Assembly: GCF_001417775.1 (NCBI RefSeq)
Contig: NZ_BBZJ01000018.1
Location: forward strand, 1-64,000
Origin: Streptomyces sp. TP-A0356
Lineage (GTDB): Bacteria > Actinomycetota > Actinomycetes > Streptomycetales > Streptomycetaceae
Reading direction: 5' to 3'
Length of the DNA: 64,000 nucleotides
Below the pieces are notes generated by a model. The model was given only the letters and a program-made list of their open reading frames with translations. It had not been told where the DNA came from and did not search any database. Numbering within the stretch: position 1 is the first letter of the stretch; every line of letters starts with the position of its first letter. Positions 53,836 through 62,938 of this stretch are shown here, in pieces. The position numbers were made by a program, and so were the translations under genes.

Positions 53836-55671
53836 ATGTCTGTCAGGATAGATGGGGAAAAGTCGGGTGAGGTTCCGGAGCGATCAGATGTGGTGCGGCG
53901 CATACTGCGCGGCCCACGCCCGGAGGCCGTGCCCGCGCTGATCGCCAGGGCCTGCACACTCGTGGGAGTCCTGGACGTCGCCGCAGGGGTGTTCCCGCGC
54001 TTCCGGCACAGCCGTATGCATCGTATGGCGGAGGTCCTGCCCGGCTCGCTCGGCCCCTTCGCGGCGGCCCTGTCGCTGAGCGTGGGCATCCTGCTGCTGC
54101 TCCTCGCGCACGGGCTGCGGCGCCGCAAGCGCCGTGCGTGGCGCGCCGCCGTACTGCTCCTGCCTGCGGGTGCCGTGGGCGAGTACGTCTACCGCCACTC
54201 CGTGGTGGGCGTCCTCATCTCCGTGGCGCTGCTGGTGCCGCTGCTGCGCCACCGCGGCCAGTTCGCGGCCCTGCCCGACCCGCGCAGCCGCTGGCGCGCG
54301 CTCGCCAACTTCGTCCTCATGGGCGCCGGCTCCCTGGGCCTCGGCCTGATCATCGTCAGCGTCCACACCCACCGGATGGTCGGCGATCCGAGCCTGTCCG
54401 ACCGGATCGAGCACGTCCTGTACGGCCTCTTCGGCTTCGAGGGACCGGTCGACTACACCGGCAACACCTCCTGGACGGTGGGCTTCTCGCTGGGCGCGCT
54501 CGGCCTGCTGACCGCGGTCACGACGGTCTACCTGGCCTTCCGCCCGGAGCACCCGGCCGCCCGGCTCACCGAGGAGGACGAGGCACAGCTGCGTGCCCTG
54601 CTGGAGAAGCACGGCGCCCGCGACTCCCTCGGCCACTTCGCCCTGCGCCGCGACAAGGCGGTCATCTTCTCGCCCAGCGGCAAGGCGGCGGTCACCTACC
54701 GGGTCGTATCGGGTGTGATGCTCGCCAGCGGTGACCCGATCGGCGACGTGGAGGCCTGGCCCGGCGCCATCGAGCGCTTCATGGACGAGGCCAAGGCCCA
54801 CTCCTGGACCCCCGCGGTCATGGGCTGCTCGGAGACGGGCGGCGAGGTGTGGACCCGTGAGACCGGCCTGGACGCTCTCGAACTGGGTGACGAGGCGGTG
54901 GTGGACGTCGCGGATTTCTCCCTCTCCGGGCGCGCGATGCGCAACGTGCGCCAGATGGTGAAGCGCATCGAGCGCGCGGGCTACGAAACCCGGGTACGGC
55001 GCATCCGTGACCTCAGCGAGGGCGAACTGGAGCGCATACGGCGGGCCGCCGAGGACTGGCGCGGCACGGACACCGAGCGCGGCTTCTCGATGGCGCTCGG
55101 CCGCGTCGGTGACCCGGCGGACGGTGACTGCCTGATCGCGACGGCCCACAAGGCGGACGCGGAGACGGGCCTGTACGGCGACCTGAAGGCGGTTCTGCAC
55201 TTCGTGCCGTGGGGCAGCGACGGGGTCTCCCTGGACCTGATGCGCCGTGACCGCTCGGCGGACCCGGGCATGAACGAACTGCTGATCGTGGCCGCGCTGC
55301 AGGCCGCCCCGAAGCTCGGCATCGAGCGCGTCTCCCTGAACTTCGCGATGTTCCGCTCGGCCCTGGCACGCGGCGAGAAGATCGGCGCGGGGCCGGTGCT
55401 GCGGGCGTGGCGGGGGCTTCTGGTCTTCCTCTCCCGCTGGTTCCAGATCGAGTCCCTGTACAAGTTCAACGCGAAGTTCCAGCCGCGCTGGGAGCCGCGC
55501 TTCGTGGTGTACGCCTCCTCCCGCGACCTCCCGCGCATCGGCCTGGCGGCCATGCAGGCGGAGGGCTTCGTGAACCTGGCCCTGCCGCGCGTCCTGCGCC
55601 GCAAGGCCCCGGCCGCGCGCCCGTGCGCCCACGTCACCGAACACGGAGTCGGCGCCGCCAGCCGCGCCTGA
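53836..55671 (+). CDS. Phosphatidylglycerol lysyltransferase-like membrane protein (MprF type)
   Basis: 611 aa. Six to seven membrane helices in the first 230 residues, then a DUF2156 aminoacyl-phosphatidylglycerol synthase domain (about 250-590) with dual GNAT folds. This enzyme class transfers lysine from Lys-tRNA to phosphatidylglycerol, reducing membrane charge and sensitivity to cationic peptides. Unlike mycobacterial LysX there is no fused lysyl-tRNA synthetase. Start ATG 53836 is open; GTG 53890 with GGAG 9 nt upstream is a credible alternative. A good terminator follows. Confidence 0.88.
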   Translation: MSVRIDGEKSGEVPERSDVVRRILRGPRPEAVPALIARACTLVGVLDVAAGVFPRFRHSRMHRMAEVLPGSLGPFAAALSLSVGILLLLLAHGLRRRKRRAWRAAVLLLPAGAVGEYVYRHSVVGVLISVALLVPLLRHRGQFAALPDPRSRWRALANFVLMGAGSLGLGLIIVSVHTHRMVGDPSLSDRIEHVLYGLFGFEGPVDYTGNTSWTVGFSLGALGLLTAVTTVYLAFRPEHPAARLTEEDEAQLRALLEKHGARDSLGHFALRRDKAVIFSPSGKAAVTYRVVSGVMLASGDPIGDVEAWPGAIERFMDEAKAHSWTPAVMGCSETGGEVWTRETGLDALELGDEAVVDVADFSLSGRAMRNVRQMVKRIERAGYETRVRRIRDLSEGELERIRRAAEDWRGTDTERGFSMALGRVGDPADGDCLIATAHKADAETGLYGDLKAVLHFVPWGSDGVSLDLMRRDRSADPGMNELLIVAALQAAPKLGIERVSLNFAMFRSALARGEKIGAGPVLRAWRGLLVFLSRWFQIESLYKFNAKFQPRWEPRFVVYASSRDLPRIGLAAMQAEGFVNLALPRVLRRKAPAARPCAHVTEHGVGAASRA

Positions 55672-55687
55672 CCCCGCACCCACGAAC

Positions 55688-55732
55688 AGGCCTGAGCGGG
55701 CCACCGCCCCACCCGCGGCACCGCTCAGGCCT
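55688..55732 (+). terminator. Intrinsic terminator with T tract
   Basis: AGGCCTGAGCGG (55688-55699) and its perfect mirror (55721-55732), then TTCTT. One of the few here with a recognisable T tract. Confidence 0.8.
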
Positions 55733-55858
55733 TCTTGCGCCAGGGCCCTCCCCAGAGCACGACACCCGACACTCCTTCGCCCCCAGCCGCAGGCTCGCGG
55801 TGGTGCCGGGCCGCCCCGTGAGCCGAACGCGGGGCCACCGGGGGCCTACGCTGAACGT

Positions 55859-56821
55859 ATGAGCACGAAGACCGGGCGGGGCCACGTGGCAGGCCTTCCG
55901 ACATGGGACCGCTGCGCGGTCATGGGGGTCGTCAACGTGACCCCCGACTCCTTCTCCGACGGCGGCCGCTGGTTCGACACCACCGCCGCCGTCAAGCACG
56001 GCCTCGACCTGGTCAGCGAGGGCGCCGACCTCGTCGACGTCGGCGGTGAGTCCACCCGCCCCGGCGCCACCCGCGTCGACGAGGCCGAGGAGCTCAGGCG
56101 CGTCATCCCCGTCGTGCGCGGCCTCGCCTCCGAGGGCGTCACGGTCTCCGTCGACACCATGCGTGCCACTGTCGCCGAACAGGCCCTCGCCGCCGGCGCC
56201 GCCCTCGTCAACGATGTCAGCGGCGGCCTCGCCGACCCCGCGATGATCCCGATCGTCGCGGCCGCCGACGCCCCCTTCGTGGTGATGCACTGGCGCGGCT
56301 TCCTGCAGGGCGGCAGCGTCAGGGGCGTGTACGAGGACGTCGTCACCGAGGTCTTCGACGAGCTCCACGCGCGCGTGGAGGCCGTTCTGGAGGGCGGCGT
56401 CGCCCCCGACCGGATCGTCGTCGACCCCGGGCTCGGCTTCTCCAAGGAGGCCGAACACGACCTCGCGCTGCTCGCCCACCTCGACCGCCTGCACCGCCTG
56501 GGCCACCCGCTGCTGGTGGCCGCCTCCCGAAAGCGGTTCCTGGGCCGGGTACTGGCCGGCCCCGAGGGCGCCCCGCCTCCCGCGCGCGAGCGCGACGCCG
56601 CCACCGCCGCCGTGTCCGCACTCGCCGCCCAGGCCGGCGCATGGGCGGTGCGCGTCCACGAGGTGCGCGCGACGGCGGACGCGGTACGCGTCGCACGCGC
56701 CATCGAGGAGGCGCGTGCAGCGGATCACACACCGGGCGCGCTCTCCCCGAACGCCGCCCCGCAGGACGCCCCCGCCCCGAAGACGGCCCCTGGCACCGGA
56801 ACCCCCGAAGGAGCCCGGTGA
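55859..56821 (+). CDS. folP: Dihydropteroate synthase
   Basis: Condenses p-aminobenzoate with the pterin pyrophosphate; target of sulphonamides. 320 aa. TIM barrel with VMGVVNVTPDSFSDGG (21-36), DVGGESTRPGA, VSVDTM, VNDVSGG, VMHWRG, DPGLGFSK and AASRKRFLG. The last 45 residues are a disordered Ala/Pro tail. Start ATG 55859: TACGCT ends 6 nt upstream, so leaderless. The stop overlaps the next start as GTGA. Confidence 0.96.
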   Translation: MSTKTGRGHVAGLPTWDRCAVMGVVNVTPDSFSDGGRWFDTTAAVKHGLDLVSEGADLVDVGGESTRPGATRVDEAEELRRVIPVVRGLASEGVTVSVDTMRATVAEQALAAGAALVNDVSGGLADPAMIPIVAAADAPFVVMHWRGFLQGGSVRGVYEDVVTEVFDELHARVEAVLEGGVAPDRIVVDPGLGFSKEAEHDLALLAHLDRLHRLGHPLLVAASRKRFLGRVLAGPEGAPPPARERDAATAAVSALAAQAGAWAVRVHEVRATADAVRVARAIEEARAADHTPGALSPNAAPQDAPAPKTAPGTGTPEGAR

Positions 56822-57321
56822 GCACCGCTCGCACCGACGTCGAACAGGTCGAACAGGCCAACACCGCCTTCTACGAGACCATGGAGCGGGGTGACTTCGA
56901 AGAGCTGACCTCGCTCTGGTTGACCCCCGCTGACCTGGGCGTCGACGAGGAGTACCACGACCCGGCCGACGTCGGCGTGATCTCCTGCGTCCACCCCGGC
57001 TGGCCCGTCCTGACCGGCCGCGGCGAGGTCCTGAGGTCGTACGCGCTGATCATGGCGAACACCGACTACATCCAGTTCTTCCTCACGGACGTCCACGTCT
57101 CCGTGACCGGCGACACCGCCCTGGTGACCTGCACGGAGAACATCCTCAGCGGCGGCCCGGCCCCCGATGACGGCGACGAGCTGGGGCCCCTCGTCGGCCA
57201 GCTGGTCGTCGCCACGAACGTGTTCCGCCGCACCCCCGACGGCTGGAAGCTCTGGTCGCACCACGCCTCCCCCGTCCTGACGGAATCCGTTGACGAAGAG
57301 GACGACGGCTCCCCCGCATGA
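56818..57321 (+). CDS. NTF2-like (SnoaL/DUF4440) protein in the folate operon
   Basis: 167 aa. A cone-shaped alpha+beta NTF2 fold: VEQANTAFYETMERGDFEEL, the middle VHPGWPVLTGRGEVLRSYAL, and VATNVFRRTPDGWKLWSHHA at the end. Many members have no known activity; some are isomerases. It starts at GTG 56818, overlapping the folP stop by 4 nt, which implies co-translation. No folate pathway gap obviously needs it. Confidence 0.88.
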   Translation: MSTARTDVEQVEQANTAFYETMERGDFEELTSLWLTPADLGVDEEYHDPADVGVISCVHPGWPVLTGRGEVLRSYALIMANTDYIQFFLTDVHVSVTGDTALVTCTENILSGGPAPDDGDELGPLVGQLVVATNVFRRTPDGWKLWSHHASPVLTESVDEEDDGSPA

Positions 57322-57599
57322 GAGACGATTCCGCCTCATGAGGGGTGGGCTTCGCGGCCCGAGTGGGTAGGCGGCCTCATAGTGGGCGGAATCACCTACT
57401 CCTGGGTACAGGCGGCTGCCAGCTCGTGAGCCACCGCGTTCGCCAGGGAAAACGCCGGATGAACCCTTCTGTCCGTATCGCGGGCGCGCGCCCCGTGAGC
57501 GAGCTGTGTCAGTACTCGCAGGTAAATTCGTTCGAGGCCGGTGTACCGACCGCACTCGGTGAGTACCTGCCGCTACCGACGATTGCAGGAGTGATTCGC

Positions 57600-57959
57600 G
57601 TGGATCGTGTCGCGCTGCGCGGCCTGAAGGCCCGCGGGCACCACGGGGTGTTCCCCAAGGAACGCGAGGAGGGCCAGACCTTCATCGTGGACCTCGTCCT
57701 GGGCCTGGACACCCGACCGGCCGCGGCCGACGACGACCTGTCGAAGACCGTGCACTACGGCGTCGTGGCGGAGGAGGTCGTGGCCCTGGTCGAAGGTGAG
57801 CCCGTCGACCTCATCGAGACCCTCGCGGAGCGCATCGCCCTCTCGTGCCTCAAGCACGCCCCCGTCCTGGAGGTCGAGGTCTGCGTGCACAAACCGGACG
57901 CGCCGATCACCGTCCCCTTCGACGACGTGACCGTCACCATCACCCGGAGCCGAGTATGA
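57600..57959 (+). CDS. folB: Dihydroneopterin aldolase
   Basis: Splits dihydroneopterin to hydroxymethyl-dihydropterin. 119 aa. RVALRGLKARGHHGVFPKER with catalytic-type Glu and Lys residues, then LDLxTRPAA and ETLAERIAL. The start is GTG 57600 with AGGAG 8 nt upstream; GTG 57591 overlaps that site and is unlikely. The 278-nt gap behind the NTF2-like gene has no gene. The stop overlaps folK as ATGA. Confidence 0.95.
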   Translation: MDRVALRGLKARGHHGVFPKEREEGQTFIVDLVLGLDTRPAAADDDLSKTVHYGVVAEEVVALVEGEPVDLIETLAERIALSCLKHAPVLEVEVCVHKPDAPITVPFDDVTVTITRSRV

Positions 57960-58567
57960 CCGCCTTCCTCCCCGGGGGTCAGAGCGACCCGACCGTGCAG
58001 CCGGTGCCCGCCTCCGTGGTGGAGCGCGTGGACGCCGCCGACACGACGCTGCAGAACCCCAAGCGCGCGGTGATCTCGCTGGGCGCGAACCTGGGCAACC
58101 GCCTGGAGACCCTCCAGGGCGCGATCGACGCCCTGGAGGACACGCCGGGCGTCCGCGTCAAGGCGGTCTCCCCGGTGTACGAGACGGAGCCATGGGGCAT
58201 CGCACCGGGCAGCCAGCCCACGTACCTGAACGCGGTGGTCGTCGTGAAGACCACGCTGCCCCCCTCCTCCCTCCTGGAGCGGGCACACGCCGTGGAGGAG
58301 GCCTTCCACCGGGTGCGGGACGAGCGCTGGGGCGCGCGCACGCTCGACATGGACATCGTCACGTACGCGGATCTCGTCTCCGACGACCCGGTGCTGACGC
58401 TGCCCCACCCACGTGCCCACGAGCGGGCCTTCGTCCTCGCACCGTGGTACGACCTGGACCCGGAGGCCCAGCTCCCTGGCCGCGGCCCGGTGGCGGACCT
58501 GCTCGCCATGGTCACCCGCGAGGGAGTCACCCCCCGCTCCGATCTGGAACTCCGGCTGCCCGAGTAG
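57956..58567 (+). CDS. folK: Hydroxymethyl-dihydropterin pyrophosphokinase
   Basis: Activates the pterin with ATP just before FolP. 203 aa, of which the first 38 are an extra disordered N-terminus. VISLGANLGNRLETL opens the core, YETEPWG and the kinase motif RWGARTLDMDIVTYAD follow, then LPHPRAHERAFVLAPW. ATG 57956 overlaps the folB stop. Confidence 0.95.
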   Translation: MTAFLPGGQSDPTVQPVPASVVERVDAADTTLQNPKRAVISLGANLGNRLETLQGAIDALEDTPGVRVKAVSPVYETEPWGIAPGSQPTYLNAVVVVKTTLPPSSLLERAHAVEEAFHRVRDERWGARTLDMDIVTYADLVSDDPVLTLPHPRAHERAFVLAPWYDLDPEAQLPGRGPVADLLAMVTREGVTPRSDLELRLPE

Positions 58568-58646
58568 TCGTTAAGGTCTACCGGGCCGGGATCCTTCCCG
58601 CTCCACGACCGTGTACCGGCTACCGTCGGGCTGACGAAGGGACATC

Positions 58647-59132
58647 GTGAGAGAGCTGCGCATCAGGACGCTGGCAGCGGTGTTCGTGGTGGCCGGAGTG
58701 CTGTCCTGGGCGGGCGCCCGCCTGTGGAGCTCGGTGGGCACGCTGCCCCGGGTCCCCCTGGCCGCGCCCATCGTGCTCGCCCTGATCGCCGTGGTCCTGC
58801 TGGCCACGGCGCTCTCCATCCGCGCCCGCCTCAAGGCCCAGCGGGAGCGCCGCCCCGGCGCCAAGGGCGTCGATCCGCTGATGGCGGCCCGCGCGGTCGT
58901 CTTCGGCCAGGCAAGCGCCCTGGTCGCGTCCCTGGTCGCCGGAATGTACGGCGGCACGGGCGTCTTCCTCCTGGAGTCCCTGGACCTCCCCACCCGTCGC
59001 GATCAGGCCATCTACGCCGGCTTCTCGGTCCTGGGAGGCATCGCGGTCATAGCGGCGGCCTTCTTCCTCGAACGCGTCTGCAAGCTCCCGGACGACGAGG
59101 ACCACAACGACGGCACGGCACCGGTTTCCTAG
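58647..59132 (+). CDS. DUF3180 membrane protein
   Basis: 161 aa with four membrane helices (about 8-25, 38-58, 83-102 and 120-143) and a Glu/Asp-rich tail. The family is always found next to folK in actinobacteria but has no known role. GTG 58647 has GAAGGGAC 6 nt upstream. Convergent with folE (19-nt gap). Confidence 0.9.
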   Translation: MRELRIRTLAAVFVVAGVLSWAGARLWSSVGTLPRVPLAAPIVLALIAVVLLATALSIRARLKAQRERRPGAKGVDPLMAARAVVFGQASALVASLVAGMYGGTGVFLLESLDLPTRRDQAIYAGFSVLGGIAVIAAAFFLERVCKLPDDEDHNDGTAPVS

Positions 59133-59151
59133 GGCGCGGCGGGCGGGGGAG

Positions 59152-59757
59152 TCAGCGCGCCAGTATCAGGCTCATCGCCTCGGCCCGGGTCGTGGCGTCC
59201 CGGAGCTGTCCCCGTACGGCGGACGTCGTCGTCTTGGCGCCGGGCTTGCGGATGCCGCGCACGGACATGCACATGTGCTCGGCCTCGATGACGACGATGG
59301 CACCGCGCGCCTCAAGGATGCGCATCAACGAGTCGGCGATCTGCGTGGTGAGTCGTTCCTGTACCTGCGGCCGCCGGGCGAACACCTCGACCAGCCGGGC
59401 GAGCTTGGACAGACCGGTGATCTTCCCCGTCTCGGCCGGGATGTAGCCGACGTGGGCCACACCGTGGAACGGCAACAGATGATGCTCGCACAGGCTCACG
59501 ATCTCGATGTCCTTGACCAGGACCATCTCGTCGTGGCCCAGATCGAACGTCGTCGTCAGGACGTCCTCGGGCTGCTGCCTGAGTCCGGCCAGAAGCTCCC
59601 GGTACGCCCGGGCCACCCTCCCCGGGGTCTCGCGCAGCCCCTCTCGGTCCGGGTCCTCACCGATCGCGATGAGCAGTTCCCGTACGGCGTTCTCCGCACG
59701 CTTCTCGTCGAACTCGCCGATCGTTCCCTCGCCGTCCAGCGTCACCGGGTCGATCAT
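59152..59757 (-). CDS. folE: GTP cyclohydrolase I
   Basis: First step of folate synthesis, GTP to dihydroneopterin triphosphate. 201 aa. Zinc ligands in SLCEHHLLPFHG (C90, H93) and MCMSVRG; substrate loop GYIPAETGKITGLSKLARLV. The start is ATG 59757 (MIDPVTLDG); codons back to 59790 lack a ribosome site. It lies after ftsH beyond a terminator, completing folE/P/B/K in one neighbourhood. Confidence 0.96.
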   Translation of the reverse strand: MIDPVTLDGEGTIGEFDEKRAENAVRELLIAIGEDPDREGLRETPGRVARAYRELLAGLRQQPEDVLTTTFDLGHDEMVLVKDIEIVSLCEHHLLPFHGVAHVGYIPAETGKITGLSKLARLVEVFARRPQVQERLTTQIADSLMRILEARGAIVVIEAEHMCMSVRGIRKPGAKTTTSAVRGQLRDATTRAEAMSLILAR

Positions 59758-59824
59758 CTGGTGCCTCGTTCCTGCGCCTGGGACGCGCACGGATCACGCG
59801 TCTCATATGCGGCTCTACGGACAT

Positions 59825-59862
59825 GCCGCGCCCCCCAAGGCTAGAACCCTGGGGGGCGCGGC
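59825..59862 (-). terminator. Terminator after ftsH
   Basis: A 13-bp perfect stem (59825-59837 with 59850-59862) and a 12-nt loop, 42 nt past the ftsH stop and upstream of folE, so the two are separate units. Confidence 0.8.
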
Positions 59863-59903
59863 AGAAATTCCGGGCCCGGTGAGGCCCTCGGAAGAGCGGT
59901 GAC

Positions 59904-61928
59904 TCAGCTCTCTCGGCGGTCCTCCGGTGTGGTGTCCGTGGGGACGGACTCCGTCGCGTTGGCGATCGCCGGGCTCGCGCCGTTCGCCCCGTTCGTCAGT
60001 GCCAGCTCCTTCGGGGAGAGCACCGGCGGGCGGGTGGACGGCGTGCGGCGGGAGGAACCGGTCCAGGCGGGCCGCGGCGGGCGCTTGACGACCGGGGCGA
60101 AGATCTCGGCGATCTCCTCCTTGCCCAGGGTCTCCTTCTCCAGCAGCGCGAGCACCAGGTTGTCGAGGACGTCGCGGTTCTCGACCAGGATCTCCCAGGC
60201 CTCGTTGTGCGCGTTCTCGATGAGCTTCTTGACCTCTTCGTCCACGAGCGCGGCGACCTCTTCCGAGTAGTCGCGCTGGTGAGCCATCTCACGGCCGAGG
60301 AACGGCTCGGTGTTGTCGCCGCCGAACTTGATCGCGCCGAGACGCTCGGTCATGCCGTACTGCGTGACCATCGCGCGGGCCGTGGACGTGGCCTTCTCGA
60401 TGTCGTTCGCGGCACCCGTCGTCGGGTCGTGGAAGACCAGCTCCTCGGCCGCGCGGCCGCCCAGCATGTAGGCCAGCTGGTCCAGCATCTCGTTGCGGGT
60501 CGTGGAGTACTTGTCCTCGTCCGGAAGCACCATCGTGTAGCCGAGTGCGCGGCCGCGGGACAGGATCGTGATCTTGTGGACCGGATCGGCGTTCGGCGAG
60601 GCCGCCGCGACCAGGGCGTGGCCGCCCTCGTGGTACGCGGTGATCTTCTTCTCCTTGTCCGACATGATCCGGGTCCGCTTCTGCGGGCCCGCGACCACTC
60701 GGTCGATCGCCTCGTCCAGCATCTGGTTGTCGATCAGCTTGCGGTCGCTGCGCGCCGTGAGCAGGGCCGCCTCGTTGAGGACGTTCGAGAGGTCCGCGCC
60801 CGTGAAGCCGGGCGTACGGCGGGCGACGGCCGACAGGTCGACGTCCGGAGCGACCGGCTTGCCCTTCTGGTGGACCTTGAGGATCTCCAGACGGCCCTGC
60901 ATGTCCGGGCGGTCCACCGCGATCTGGCGGTCGAAGCGGCCGGGACGCAGGAGGGCCGGGTCGAGGATGTCGGGGCGGTTCGTGGCGGCGATGAGGATCA
61001 CGCCGCCCTTCACGTCGAAGCCGTCCATCTCGACGAGCAGCTGGTTCAGGGTCTGCTCGCGCTCGTCGTGACCGCCGCCGAGGCCGGCGCCGCGGTGGCG
61101 GCCGACCGCGTCGATCTCGTCGACGAAGACGATCGCCGGGGCGTTCGCCTTGGCCTGCTCGAACAGGTCACGGACTCGGGAGGCACCGACACCGACGAAC
61201 ATCTCGACGAAGTCGGAACCCGAGATCGAGTAGAAGGGGACGCCCGCTTCGCCGGCCACCGCGCGCGCGAGCAGCGTCTTGCCCGTACCGGGAGGCCCGT
61301 ACAGCAGCACGCCCTTGGGGATCTTGGCGCCGACGGCCTGGAACTTGGCCGGCTCCTGGAGGAACTCCTTGATCTCCTGGAGCTCCTCGACCGCCTCGTC
61401 CGCGCCCGCGACGTCCGTGAACGTCGTCTTCGGGGTGTCCTTGGTGATGAGCTTGGCCTTGGACTTCCCGAAGTTCATGACCCGGGAGCCGCCGCCCTGC
61501 ATCTGGTTCATCAGGAACAGGAAGACGACCACGATGAGGACGAAGGGCAGCAGGGAGAGCAGGATCCCGACGAAGGGGTTCTGCTTGGACGGCGAGACCG
61601 TGTAGCCGTCCGGGATCTGCTTGTTCTGGAACTTGTCCTGCAGGGTGTTGGCCAGGGTCACGCCCTGGTCGCCGATGTAGCTCGCCTGGATCTTGGCGCT
61701 GCCACCGACCTTCTCGCCGTCCTTGAGCGAGACCTTGATGATCTGCTCGTCGCCGGTGGTCAGCTTGGCCGACTGGACCTTGTTGTCATTGATCGCCTGG
61801 ACGACCTGGCCGGTGTCCACCGTCTTGTAGCCGCCGGAGGAGCCGACGACCTGCATCAACACGACCACGGCAAGGACGGCCAGCACGATCCACATGACCG
61901 GCCCACGGAAGTATCGCTTCACGTCCAT
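59904..61928 (-). CDS. ftsH: ATP-dependent zinc metalloprotease FtsH
   Basis: Membrane-bound AAA+ protease for quality control of membrane and some soluble proteins. 674 aa. Two membrane helices (about 10-28 and 118-140), Walker A GPPGTGKT (211-218), second region of homology ATNRPDILDPALLRPGRFDR, zinc motif HEGGH (433-437). The tail is Pro/Arg/Ala-rich. Start ATG 61928 (MDVKRYF) matches the family; ATG 61964 adds 12 residues and cannot be excluded. Confidence 0.95.
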   Translation of the reverse strand: MDVKRYFRGPVMWIVLAVLAVVVLMQVVGSSGGYKTVDTGQVVQAINDNKVQSAKLTTGDEQIIKVSLKDGEKVGGSAKIQASYIGDQGVTLANTLQDKFQNKQIPDGYTVSPSKQNPFVGILLSLLPFVLIVVVFLFLMNQMQGGGSRVMNFGKSKAKLITKDTPKTTFTDVAGADEAVEELQEIKEFLQEPAKFQAVGAKIPKGVLLYGPPGTGKTLLARAVAGEAGVPFYSISGSDFVEMFVGVGASRVRDLFEQAKANAPAIVFVDEIDAVGRHRGAGLGGGHDEREQTLNQLLVEMDGFDVKGGVILIAATNRPDILDPALLRPGRFDRQIAVDRPDMQGRLEILKVHQKGKPVAPDVDLSAVARRTPGFTGADLSNVLNEAALLTARSDRKLIDNQMLDEAIDRVVAGPQKRTRIMSDKEKKITAYHEGGHALVAAASPNADPVHKITILSRGRALGYTMVLPDEDKYSTTRNEMLDQLAYMLGGRAAEELVFHDPTTGAANDIEKATSTARAMVTQYGMTERLGAIKFGGDNTEPFLGREMAHQRDYSEEVAALVDEEVKKLIENAHNEAWEILVENRDVLDNLVLALLEKETLGKEEIAEIFAPVVKRPPRPAWTGSSRRTPSTRPPVLSPKELALTNGANGASPAIANATESVPTDTTPEDRRES

Positions 61929-62114
61929 CCATACGGAGCGGTGCCGCCCCGTCCCTCCTGCCATAGTGAGTTTGATAAAGACAGTTCTTCTGACGGTACC
62001 CCAGGATTGTCACCCGAAGCCGCAGGGGACTTCCGGCAGTACCGTCCACGCCTGCTACAACGGCGCGAAACCCGCTGGGGTTCCCGGGCCTCTTGCCAGG
62101 ATCGTGACCTGGGC

Positions 62115-62142
62115 GTTCGGCCGCCGCGGACGACGGCCGAAC
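62115..62142 (-). terminator. Terminator after hpt
   Basis: GTTCGGCCG (62115-62123) and CGGCCGAAC (62134-62142), a 9-bp perfect stem with a 10-nt loop, 10 nt past the hpt stop. Confidence 0.65.
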
Positions 62143-62151
62143 CCCGGGGGC

Positions 62152-62712
62152 TCAGCCGCCGTAGACGTGGGGGGCGAGCGTACCGACGAACGGGAGGTTG
62201 CGGTACTTCTCCGCGTAGTCGAGGCCGTAGCCCACGACGAACTCGTTCGGGATGTCGAAGCCGACCCACTCGACGTCGATCGCGACCTTGGCGGCCTCGG
62301 GCTTGCGCAGCAGCGTGCACACCTTGAGGGAGGCGGGCTCGCGCGAGCCGAGGTTGGAGATCAGCCAGGACAGGGTCAGACCGGAGTCGATGATGTCCTC
62401 GACGATCAGGACGTGCTTGCCCTTGATGTCGGTGTCGAGGTCCTTGAGGATCCGCACGACGCCCGATGACTGGGTGCCCGCACCGTAGGAGGACACGGCC
62501 ATCCAGTCCATGGTGACGGGGGTGGACAGCGCGCGGGCGAGGTCGGCCATGACCATCACCGCGCCCTTGAGAACGCCGACGAGAAGCAGGTCCTTGCCCT
62601 CGTACTCCGCGTCGATCTTCGCGGCCAGCTCGGCCAGCTTCGCGTCGATCTCTTCCTTGGTGATGAGCACCTGCTTGAGGTCGGCACCCATGTCGTTCGC
62701 GTCCACCCGCAT
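62152..62712 (-). CDS. hpt: Hypoxanthine phosphoribosyltransferase
   Basis: Purine salvage: hypoxanthine or guanine plus PRPP to IMP or GMP. 186 aa. PRPP loop VLIVEDIIDSGLTLSWL (the 13-residue signature), flexible loop SSYGAGTQSSG and the C-terminal VVGYGLDYAEKYRNLP. Downstream of tilS as in most bacteria. ATG 62712; GTG 62715 is one codon earlier. GAAAG is a weak ribosome site. Confidence 0.95.
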   Translation of the reverse strand: MRVDANDMGADLKQVLITKEEIDAKLAELAAKIDAEYEGKDLLLVGVLKGAVMVMADLARALSTPVTMDWMAVSSYGAGTQSSGVVRILKDLDTDIKGKHVLIVEDIIDSGLTLSWLISNLGSREPASLKVCTLLRKPEAAKVAIDVEWVGFDIPNEFVVGYGLDYAEKYRNLPFVGTLAPHVYGG

Positions 62713-62938
62713 CACTTTCGGTCGTCCCGCACTTGTCGCTCCTTCGCCTCCGGAGTGCCGGTGCCGCCAGGCGGTCGGCCGTGCCCGGAGGTCCGCGTCC
62801 GGCAGCCGTGTGAGGGCTGCAGCCCGCGCGGCCTGAGCGCGCTCTCCCTGTCGGCAGCGGCGGGCCCTTCGGCTCGCTCGCGCGGCTGACCGGCCATCCC
62901 CTGAGGGCCACCGGGTGCCTCCCGCGGGAGGCGAGTTT

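Noticed and set aside
57322..57599. In-frame extension of folB upstream to 57345
   Set aside because: Codons before GTG 57591/57600 show no folB similarity, and an AGGAG ribosome site lies 8 nt before 57600.
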